From Scylla paramamosain (Eukaryota > Arthropoda > Malacostraca > Decapoda > Portunidae), in assembly GCF_035594125.1 (NCBI RefSeq), contig NC_087151.1, positions 23,791,831 to 23,855,830 on the forward strand: DNA of 64,000 bases, read 5' to 3'. How positions within the stretch are numbered: the stretch's first letter is position 1; every line of letters begins with the position of its first letter. Of this stretch, positions 55,770-64,000 are shown piece after piece. The notes beneath the pieces are model-generated. The model had not been told where the DNA came from. It was given only the letters and a program-made list of their open reading frames with translations, and did no database searches. A program made the translations under genes and the position numbers.

Positions 55770-58700
55770 TCAATATGGAGAAACAGATTAAGAATACAGA
55801 AAAAAAGTGTTTTTTGTGTGCTTTTAACATCATTAGATAACAAAACGCCAAAAAGCATGCAAGGCAACCTCTACGGTGAAATGAAACGACTTTACAGGAA
55901 ACGTATCCTATAAGTGTTTTTGTGCATGTTTGACAATAAAACGCTAAAAAGCATCGAAAGCACCCGATATGGGAAAACAAAATAACGTTACCAAAAAATG
56001 TTCCTTTTGAGTGTTTTTGGGCTACTTAACTAACAAAACCCTAAAACGCATGCAAAACCCCTTTATTGAGATACAGAGTAACATTACCAAAAACAAGTAT
56101 TTTAAGTGTTTTCAGCTTGCAAAGTACACTACATCGCGAAACTAAAGAACATTACGAGATACGTGTATTCCTAATATTTTTGAGCTTCTTAGGTACCAAA
56201 ACACTGAAACGCACAAATAACACTCTATACGGAGAAAAAGATTAAATACTAAAACGCTAAAACGCATAAATAGCACTCTATATGGAGAAACAGAACAATA
56301 TTACCAACAGGATATATTTAGAGTGTATTTCACATTGTTAGGTACCAAAACGCCAAATTCAAAGCAAAGCACACTATATGGGAAAGGAAACGAGATTTCC
56401 AGAGACTTGTCTTTTTAGTGTTTATAAGAGTGATAGGCATCAAAACACTAAAAAAAAAAGCATGGAAAGCACCGTATATGAGAAAACAAAAACATTGCCA
56501 AAAATGTCTCTTTTTCAATGTTTTCGGGTTACCTACGTACCAAAACGCTAAAACGCAGGCTAAACATTCTATATGGAGAAGCAGAATAACATTACCACGA
56601 ACAATTATTTTGAGCATTTTTGAGCTTGTTATTTAAAAAAAAAAACGCCAAAATGCATGCAAAGTTCCCTATATAGGGAAGCGATACCATATTACAAGGA
56701 ATGTGTATTATGAGTGTTTTTTTCTTTTTTCTTTTTGTTTCTTAGGTAATAAATCATGTACAAAATCGCCAAAATGTATTCAAAATACCTTATATTGCTA
56801 AACAAAACGCCATTATAAGGAACTTGTCGTATGAGTGTTTTTGAGCTTCGTAGGTACAAAGATGCTAAAACTCTTTATGAAGAAACAGAACAATATTACC
56901 AAAAATGTGTATTTTGGGTGTATTTCACATTGTTAGCTCCCATAACGCCAAACTACATGCAAAGCTCTCTATATGAGAAAACGAAAGGAAATTTCAAAAA
57001 ATGTGTCTTTTGAATGTTTGTGAGCTTGCTAGGCATGAAAACGATAAAAAGCTTGGAAAGTACCTTATATGGGAAATGGAGAAAAAGAAAAAAAACATTA
57101 CTAAAAACGTCTCTTTTCAGTGTTTTGAGCTACTTACGTAACAAAATGTTAAAAGGCATGCAACCCTGTATAGAAAGCAGAATAAGTACCAATAAAACAA
57201 GCATTTTGAGAGTTTTTGAGCATGTTATGTAAAAAAAAAAGGCAAAATGATGTGAGCAACTTTACATGTCGGAAAAAAAAATATTATGAGAAATATTTAT
57301 TATTAGGTACGAATGCACTAAAATACATGAACAGAATTTCTTACGAAAAAAAAAAAAAAAATACAGAAAACGTGCATTTTAAGTGCATTTCACATTCTTA
57401 GTTTCCATATCCCAATATGCATGCAAACCACTCTATAAGATGAAAAAAAACGGCAATTACAGTAGCGTGCCTTTTGAGTGTTTGTAAGGTTGTTAGGCAC
57501 AAAAAAACCTAAAACCCATGAAAAATATGCTATATTGGAAAAGAACACAATATTACCAAAAATATGTCATTTGAGTGATTTTTGGAGCTATTTACGTATC
57601 AAAACGCTGACACGTAAGCAAAACACACAAATAGAGAAACAATAACATTACAAAAAAAAAACGTATATTGAGTGTTTTCATACTTGTTACGTACAAAAAC
57701 CTCAAAATGCTTGGAAAGTGCCCTGTATGGGGAAATAAAAAGACATTACGAGAATCTTGTATTATGAGCGTTTTTGAGCTTCATTGGTGTCAAAATGCTA
57801 AAAAGCATAAATATCACTCTATATCAAGAAACAGAACAACATTAACAAAAACGTATATATTGAGTATATTTCACATTGTTAGGTACCAAAACGACAAAAT
57901 GCATGCAAAGCACCGTATCTGGGATAAGGAAACGAGGTGTCCCCCCCAAAAAAAAGTGTCTCTTAGCGTTTATGAGCGTGTTAGGCACGAAAATGCAAAA
58001 AGAGAAAAAGAAAACATTCTATATGGGAAAAGAAAACAAAACATCTCTTTTCAGTGTTTTTGATATCCTTACCTACCAAAACTCTAAAACGCAAACAAAA
58101 CGCGCTTTACGGAGAAACAGAATAACATTACCAAAATCAAGTATTTTCATTGTTTTTGAGCTTTTCATGCTTAAAATGCCAAAATGCATTGAAAATACTC
58201 TATATGGGGTAACGAAAGAACATTATGAGAAACATTATGAGTGCTTTTAAGCTTCTTAAGCACTTAAAAACGTTAAAACGCATAAATACCTTAGAGTATG
58301 AAGAAACGAACATTAGCAAAAATGTGTTTTTCAGTATATTTCACATTCTTAGGTACCAAAATGTCAAAATGCATGCAAAAGCCCTTCATAATGGGAAACC
58401 AAAGGATATATCCAGAAACCTTTCTTTTGAGTGTTTATAAGCGATTTATGTATAGAAACGATATATTTGAAAAGGAAACGAGATTCCCAGAAACGTGTCT
58501 TTTCAGTGTTTGTATGAGTGCTAGGCACAAAAACGCTAAACAGCATGGAAATCACCCTATATGGAATACAAAACTACATTACGAGAAACTTGTCTTTTGT
58601 GTTTTTTTTTTTAGCTTCTTCCGTACCAAAACGATAAAACGCATGCAAAATACCCTTATAAAAAAAAAGAAAAAGTATTTTGAGTGTTCTGAGTTTGTAA

Positions 58701-59006
58701 CGTAGGAAAACGACAAATCGCATGCAATTTGTATGCATGCACCTGTATGGGGTAACGAAAGAACATTACGAGAAACGTGTTCTATGAGTGCTTTTAAACA
58801 TCTTAGATAAAAAAAAAACGCGAAAACGCCTAAATATCCCTCTATATTACGGAACAGAACAACATTACCAAAAACGTGTATTTTGAGTTTTTTTTTTACA
58901 TTCTTAGGTACCAAAAAGCTAAAAACGCATGTAAAATTCCCTATATAAGCAAACGAAACGAAATTTTTAGAAACTTGTTTTTTTGGGAATTTATGAGCGT
59001 TCTAGC
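55770..59006 (-). repeat. Satellite block, second copy (matches 41339-41813 and 44665-47428)
   Basis: 55770-56245 repeats 41339-41814; from ~56246 the text continues as at 44666. The 2851 bp between are missing, with a TTAA microhomology at the joint. ORFs in it are satellite translations identical to those of the first copy. Confidence 0.93.
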
Positions 59007-59283
59007 TACGGATGGATAATTGATAAGGGTTATGGTCAAAAAAGGTTCGCCCCCATTACCCACATCCCCTAATAAATAATACGTCCACCGCCCTCCAGCC
59101 CTTCCCACCAGCAAAGGAAAAAAAAAAATAACACCTGCGTCAATTTGAATGAATAAATTCTACTACGCAGGAGGTGTAATATCGACCAATACGTGCGAAT
59201 AAAGGTCCGCGATGTCACATTTCCCCCTCACTCCCCTCACAGAGGGTTCAACGTGTGGATCAGCCCTCCAATTACTCGTCAAG

Positions 59284-59667
59284 ATGAAGGTGGTCGAGGG
59301 CAAGCTGACCGATGGCATCTTCCGCGACCGCCGCTGTTATATCATTTACTCAGTAAATGCTGTCTCCACCGAACCGAGTGGGATTGCGCGGGATCTCAAA
59401 ACGATTTACCCATACGAGAATACACATGCAGCTAGAAAGAGACTCTACTCGCTTCATCGGGCCACGGCAGACACGAGAGATGACCCAGGACGTATCATTA
59501 TCCACGCGCCTCCCACAGGAAGCGTAAATCTCCCTCACCTGGTGGCTTGCATGACTCAGTATGGTTGGGGCGAGGCCGTCGAGGGTAACGAGAAGGCGCG
59601 ACAGGCAATCGCGACACGTCGAATAATTTGCCTTACGTGGAAGGACTCAAGATGGATACAAGCGTGA
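59284..59667 (+). pseudogene. Macro-domain protein N-terminal part, copy 2
   Basis: Same start, motifs (SVNAV, GIARDLK) and stop as 47705-48088. One silent change (GCC to GCT in the VACM segment) is visible. The break before the second half is identical to copy 1, so it predates the duplication, or else both are read by frameshifting. Confidence 0.65.
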
Positions 59668-59882
59668 ACCGACGCCAACACTTCCAGAATTGCCTGAAAA
59701 AGATTGCCCTGCTAGCCATGGCGAACGCTGAAGTAGAGCAAATTATTATCCCGGAAGGACTGGGATGTAGAGGTCGCTGCCAGGATGAGTGGAGGAATAA
59801 TTACCTGCCTATGGTGGAAGGGCTGGCGCAGCGACTTCAACCTTTTGGAGTTGAAACTATTCTGGTGAGGAAGTCTGAATAA
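59628..59882 (+). pseudogene. Macro-domain protein C-terminal part, copy 2
   Basis: Carries the IPEGLGCRG loop and final strand as in copy 1, with Gly in place of Arg next to VETILV. AATAAA follows at 59903-59908. Confidence 0.65.
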
Positions 59883-59938
59883 CTATATCATGTAAATTTT
59901 AAAATAAAGTTGATGTGTGTTTGACGAATCGAGTATAA

Positions 59939-60163
59939 ATGTATTCCTTAATTGGGGTGGCCGTTATTATTTATTTTGGTCATGGCGGGAGCGGAGCATT
60001 ATCTGTATTTGACGAGTCTGGACAACGCCAAAGACTGCATATAAATCGCTCAGTAAACTATTATCGATTCGATTGCGAGTCAACTCGCGGATCAAGTTGG
60101 CCGAGTCATTCACTTTGGGAGGATAAATCGATTACACTCTTGCTGCATATCAGACAGAAATAA
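59939..60163 (+). CDS. Small hypothetical ORF, 74 codons, copy 2
   Basis: Same as 48360-48584 with Cys26 changed to Ser. It overlaps a TATA box at its ATG and AATAAA at its stop, so coding is doubtful. Confidence 0.28.
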   Translation: MYSLIGVAVIIYFGHGGSGALSVFDESGQRQRLHINRSVNYYRFDCESTRGSSWPSHSLWEDKSITLLLHIRQK

Positions 60164-60199
60164 ATAGCCGGTGATTATGCTTGACGTCTTATTCATGAC

Positions 60200-60598
60200 A
60201 TGACATCCATCATGACGAGAGCGTTCACACCTCCCACTCGAGCGGAATACGACTTGCTTTTTACGCAAAGCAAAGGTGGAGGTTTAGACGACATCTGGGT
60301 TTTTATTCCACCCCATTCAAGAAGAGGTGGCGGCCTATTTTCCGTTTTGAGTGGCTTTGCTAAAAGAGCAATTCCCTTTCTCATGCGCACTGTGGCACCC
60401 GAAGCGCTCCAAATGGGAAAATGTTTATTAACAGATGTTTTAGAGGGGAAGCGACTTCGCGAATCATTAAGAAATAGAGGTGTTGCAGCCGTGAAGGGCG
60501 TGGGGGAAAGGATAGTTCGAGGCGGACGAGTAATGAAAAAGAGGAAAGTTGGAGTCGGAAAAAAAAAAAAAAGAGAAAACCACCAACCAGGCAACTGA
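60200..60598 (+). CDS. Small basic Gly-rich virion-like protein, copy 2
   Basis: Encodes the same 132 residues as 48621-49019: Gly triplets, an amphipathic segment and a Lys/Arg-rich tail. No amino-acid difference is seen. Confidence 0.55.
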   Translation: MTSIMTRAFTPPTRAEYDLLFTQSKGGGLDDIWVFIPPHSRRGGGLFSVLSGFAKRAIPFLMRTVAPEALQMGKCLLTDVLEGKRLRESLRNRGVAAVKGVGERIVRGGRVMKKRKVGVGKKKKRENHQPGN

Positions 60599-60612
60599 AA
60601 AGAAAGACTTGC

Positions 60613-60618
60613 TATAAA
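60613..60618 (+). promoter_or_regulatory. TATA box of the capsid-like gene, copy 2
   Basis: TATAAA 40 bases upstream of the ATG at 60653. One substitution (GTCGCGAAG to GTCGAGAAG) lies between it and the ATG. Confidence 0.6.
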
Positions 60619-60652
60619 GCAGATATCTTCAATATTTAGCTTAGTCGAGAAG

Positions 60653-62020
60653 ATGACTCATTACGGACCGGATGTGCAGGGTGGAGCGACCTCCACCCCC
60701 CTGAGCAATTATCTGACGGCCGAAAGTGAGAACTTTCCGCGGGTGAATCGCCTGCATACAATCGAATCGTCAGTCGCTGCGAGGGGAAAGTTGGACGTTT
60801 TACCCGTTAATTTAGACGCAAATGCTAATAATCATGCGGAGATTAACGATCCTTACATTGAATTTAGACTGCCTGGTATTCCAGGACAATTTTTGGATCT
60901 ATCAACGCTGTCTCTAGAATTGCGAGTTAGCGCAACGAAGGCAGACGGCACGCCACTAGACGATGACGATCACGTCGTTTTTAGTAATTGTTTGAATAAT
61001 ACGATGTTTAAGTCATGCGCTTGCTATTTTAACGAACAGCTTGTGGAGTCGTCCTCTTTGTTCAACTATCACGCCTTCATTAAAATAATTACAACAATCC
61101 CTCAGGATAAAATTGACTCTATCGGTCGCGTCGCCTTCTACCACCGCGATTATGATGGATCAAAAGGCATAATCAATAAATTTCATGAAGACTATTTCAC
61201 GGGAGGGAATAAAGACGAAAAGCAAATGATAAAAGATTGTAAAACGCACGGCATTTCGATGACTGTGCCTTTGTTTTCGTATATATCTAGTCTGGACGCT
61301 TATCTGCTTGACTCTGTTGATGTGAGAATTCGATTAGAATTGGCTAACAAAACATGGATTCTTAATTCACACCAAGATGCCAGCAGTTTCAAATTTAAGC
61401 TCGAGATGGCTAAGTTAGGGGTTGACCGCGTCACGCCACATCCGCCCGCCTTAGAAAAGTTAAATACCTCCTTGACTCGAAATCCAATGCAATACACTTT
61501 TAATAGAATGCTCAATAAAACGTATGTGTTAGCCGCCAATCAAACGTCTTTGATTGCCGAATTACCTTATGCGCAAATCATACCTCAAAATTTGACCATG
61601 GCAATAGTTGATATGGACAGCTTACAAGGCGTAATTGATAAGAATGGTTTATATTTTGAACACGCCGATCTGTCACATATACATATCACCGTGAACGGGG
61701 CGACCATTTATAACGTTCACAGCTCTTTCCCGCATCACGCGTCAAAATTGTTTTACACGACCCTTGAGTCACTAGAATTGGACACACGTAATTCCCTAAC
61801 ATTTGATGTTTTTAATAAAGATCGGACAGTATGTTTCTCTAACTTTGTGACGAAGGACATGCACAATGCCATCCCTCTGGATAAATCAGGAAATCTAAGA
61901 ATTAATCTGTCTTTTGCTAAGGGACGTAATCACAACCGCGTCATAATGTTTTTCGCCGACACTACTGGCGTCATAGAAATTGATCATTATCGTCACGTTC
62001 GCTGCATTGTCCGCGCATAA
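60653..62020 (+). CDS. Capsid-like jelly-roll protein, copy 2
   Basis: An intact 455-residue ORF, identical to copy 1 except Lys269, Met286 and Val386. All three are single-base changes from Thr, Thr and Ala. The family signatures at residues ~60-110 and the C-terminal GVIEIDHYRHV are unchanged. An open frame in both copies shows no decay since duplication. Confidence 0.72.
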   Translation: MTHYGPDVQGGATSTPLSNYLTAESENFPRVNRLHTIESSVAARGKLDVLPVNLDANANNHAEINDPYIEFRLPGIPGQFLDLSTLSLELRVSATKADGTPLDDDDHVVFSNCLNNTMFKSCACYFNEQLVESSSLFNYHAFIKIITTIPQDKIDSIGRVAFYHRDYDGSKGIINKFHEDYFTGGNKDEKQMIKDCKTHGISMTVPLFSYISSLDAYLLDSVDVRIRLELANKTWILNSHQDASSFKFKLEMAKLGVDRVTPHPPALEKLNTSLTRNPMQYTFNRMLNKTYVLAANQTSLIAELPYAQIIPQNLTMAIVDMDSLQGVIDKNGLYFEHADLSHIHITVNGATIYNVHSSFPHHASKLFYTTLESLELDTRNSLTFDVFNKDRTVCFSNFVTKDMHNAIPLDKSGNLRINLSFAKGRNHNRVIMFFADTTGVIEIDHYRHVRCIVRA

Positions 62021-62026
62021 GCCGTC

Positions 62027-62599
62027 ATGAATGCACGTGAAATACAGGCCGGTCTAGCAGGCATCTTGGGCGATCGAGTTTATTTTTTAGGCTGTCACGA
62101 CCATCGCCATGTGACAGATCTGATATATCTTGCCAGAAAACAGGCGAAGCCATGCGTTTTCATTCTAAATATACTGAGTGACTCAAAGACCATGGGCCAC
62201 TGGATTACTGTTTATCTTAATTTTCAAAGTCAGACCATAGGCTATTACGATAGCTATAACTTGCATCCCAAATACAATTCCGCTGTCTTACATCATTTTA
62301 TGCAAACTTGTCCACATATGAAAATTAGCACATTAAATTATCGACTTCAGGGGTTGAATTCCCTCGTGTGCGGCATTTATTGCATGTTCTTTTGCCTTCT
62401 ACTGAGTTGGCATACATTAAAACGTGCAATGTGCATTATTCACGCCACCTTCAAAAAGCATCAATATCTATATAATGACAAAAAAATTACTCGTATGGCT
62501 TACGTAATATTTCGTAATATGCCGCATTCCATGCCTACGTTTTGCCCAGCCGGCAGCCGGGCGAGATGTCGTAACATCTGTAAAGCGGTAATAAGGTAG
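62027..62599 (+). CDS. Adenain-type cysteine protease, copy 2
   Basis: The same 190 residues as copy 1, with His58, Asp75, Gln108 and Cys115 retained, starting 6 bases after the capsid stop. Confidence 0.82.
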   Translation: MNAREIQAGLAGILGDRVYFLGCHDHRHVTDLIYLARKQAKPCVFILNILSDSKTMGHWITVYLNFQSQTIGYYDSYNLHPKYNSAVLHHFMQTCPHMKISTLNYRLQGLNSLVCGIYCMFFCLLLSWHTLKRAMCIIHATFKKHQYLYNDKKITRMAYVIFRNMPHSMPTFCPAGSRARCRNICKAVIR

Positions 62600-62714
62600 A
62601 TTGGGTGGGGGGTGGGGGGGGAAAGGGGGTCAATATGGGGTTATTGCTGACGGATAAGCGTCACTTCGCCATCACCTCTCAACCCAGTCGGACGTCGAAG
62701 CCTCATCTCCAGGA

Positions 62715-63581
62715 ATGGAGCAGGCTGACAAACGTTTCATCTTGAGAACTGCGGGTGAGTACGCCATTGCCTTGCACGTCATCTCACATCTTCACCATTG
62801 TAAATTACATTAACGCTCTTTGCCAATGAATAAGAAGAGGGAGAGTGGGAGGGGAAAATAAAAACTTTTCCATTGTTCTCATCGTTTTTTTTTTTTTTTC
62901 TTGTCTGTTACAGAACGCATCTCTTTCCGCATTGCCTTGCACTTCATCTCACATCTTCACCATTGTAAATTACATTAACGTTCTTTGCCAATGAATAAGA
63001 AGAGGGAGAGTGGGAGGGGAAAATAAAAACTTTTCCATTGTTCTCATCGTTTTTTTTTTTTTTCTTGTTTGTTACAGAACGCATCTCTTTCCGCTTTGAT
63101 ATCTATCTGAGCGATGCTGGGGGTAAGTGAAGCCGTGCTGACCATGAGGATGTCAATGTGGAGAAAATGTCAGAACCTGCAAAGAAGAAATTGATCTTTA
63201 GTGATGACGACATATCGCCAGTGCCGGCCAGCCCACCTCCTGACGCTCCATCAGGACAGAAGTCGCAACAGCAGCAGCCGGCATCGCAGTCGATTCCGCC
63301 ACCTCAGGAGTCGCTGATGCCACCTCCGACCGAAACAGCCGCGGCGATCAGATGAGTCGGCAGTAGGCGGCAAAGAGGGTCAGGAGGTGAAGAAGAAGTC
63401 GCAGGAAAACAGAAAAAAAAAGAATATTCAACCTAACATGCCAGAGGACTACAGCACACCAAAACTCCCCGTTGCTCCAGCCGCTCCTCGTAAGAAGCTG
63501 GTTCCTAGAGTTATTAAAACTACGCCCGTCATTGAGAGCGATGACGATGATCTCTTCGCCTTCAATTCGCAAATGTTTTGA
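62715..63581 (+). CDS. Pro-rich, acidic-tailed protein gene with predicted introns, copy 2
   Basis: Exons by analogy: 62715-62754 (donor GTGAGT at 62755), 63078-63122 (donor GTAAGT at 63123), and from 63174. The uninterrupted ORF is 63158-63355 and the shifted-frame continuation runs to 63581. The stop and frame change at the same place as copy 1 show that they are ancestral to both copies. Only homopolymer length differs in the introns (one extra T in each T run). Confidence 0.48.
62765..63093 (+). repeat. Tandem duplication of the intron acceptor region, copy 2
   Basis: Units 62765-62929 and 62930-63093, the same as 51187-51514 apart from T-run length. Confidence 0.9.
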
Positions 63582-63668
63582 ATGAAAGAGATGTATTTGC
63601 CCTAATAAGCAATGAGCTGTATTTGTCCTAATAAAAATAAAATGTCCCATCGACTCTGCATAACCTTT

Positions 63669-63678
63669 CTAATAATAA

Positions 63679-63726
<48 letters not shown>

Positions 63727-63744
63727 TAATAATAATAATAATAA
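63669..63744. repeat. (AAT)n microsatellite, copy 2
   Basis: Counterpart of 52090-52163, with fewer AAA interruptions and a different length. Confidence 0.93.
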
Positions 63745-64000
63745 CGCCGCCATCCGGCATAAGTATTACGTCAGCCACGCCGCTGGTGGTCGGTGAAAGT
63801 GGAAGAGGCAGCCGCTCCGCCCCGGCCATCACAGACACTTCCTCCAGGTAAAAAGGATGGGCAGGTAACGGGATCCCGTGGGGCAGTCGCGACGACCTTG
63901 ACTATAGGGGATGTACTGAGATGTCGGAGGGAACGCGTGATGGCAAGTCTCACCACCCAGGCTGTCCAGGATCCGCGCGGGCGACTAGCGCGTGACGTCC
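63745..64000. repeat. Start of the GC-rich 3' region, copy 2
   Basis: Matches 52164-52418 up to the window end, including the first GCAGTCGCGACGACCTTGAC block near 63883. No gene is seen. Confidence 0.7.

Larger units (their letters stand above)
59007..64000 (+). mobile_element. Virus-like element, copy 2 (runs off the window)
   Basis: A near-identical repeat of 47429-52418 with the same gene order and the same frame breaks. Only scattered differences are seen. The GC-rich 3' region has just begun at the window end, so it cannot be said whether this copy also ends in the hairpin. Confidence 0.75.

Overview
This window looks like a fragment of a decapod crustacean nuclear genome, probably a crab-like lineage. 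The grounds are extreme (TA)n and trinucleotide microsatellites, a TTAGG-type telomeric motif inside a transposon, and several decayed copies of one Jockey-like non-LTR retrotransposon whose protein resembles those I know from swimming-crab assemblies. No ordinary host gene is clearly present. The only non-mobile candidate is one possible small Cys-rich terminal exon at 28.85-29.0 kb.

Layout. About 70 percent of 1-47.4 kb is one degenerate satellite with a ~96-bp monomer (core GCGTTTTGGTACCTAA, TGCATGCATTTTGG, TTGGTAATGTTGTTCTG, CCATATAGGGTG). By eye it has two higher-order forms: a 5-monomer unit (~480 bp) and an 11-monomer unit (~1.05 kb). Orientation by block: 1-9.6 kb 5-mer plus; 9.6-10.97 kb 11-mer minus; 10.97-25.65 kb 11-mer plus; 29.24-36.25 kb 5-mer minus; 36.28-37.67 kb 11-mer plus; 38.7-47.4 kb 5-mer minus with a short plus patch at 39.4-39.8 kb. 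Five Jockey-like copies interrupt it: A 1.05-4.2 kb minus, B 13.0-15.65 kb plus, C 25.65-28.15 kb plus (itself interrupted by a MITE and a TA array), D 30.37-32.8 kb minus, E 38.0-38.7 kb plus. A decayed fragment resembling a Polinton-type DNA polymerase B lies directly upstream of copy E.

From 47.43 to 53.52 kb the composition changes completely. This is a virus-like element with a compact plus-strand gene block: a macro-domain protein (frameshifted), a small ORF, a small basic Gly-rich virion-like protein, a 455-aa capsid-like protein of the F54H12.2-like/Polinton type, an adenain-type cysteine protease with visible His/Asp/Cys residues, and a Pro-rich acidic-tailed protein that appears to be spliced. 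GC-rich repeats and a 54-bp-arm hairpin follow. Capsid plus adenovirus-type protease is the morphogenesis module of Polinton/Maverick and adintovirus-like elements. Replication genes (polymerase, integrase, ATPase) are not seen next to it.

At 53.64-55.77 kb is the 3' part of a retro-element or viral F-like envelope glycoprotein gene on the minus strand, cut off at its 5' end. From 55.77 kb to the end, the satellite and the whole virus-like block are repeated almost identically (offset about 11,579 bp), with one 2.85-kb satellite deletion. This is either a very recent tandem duplication or two haplotypes placed in tandem by the assembler. The second copy runs off the end of the window.

All calls are from reading the sequence and recalling family motifs; no searches were run. 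Satellite and element boundaries are good to roughly 10-30 bp unless stated.
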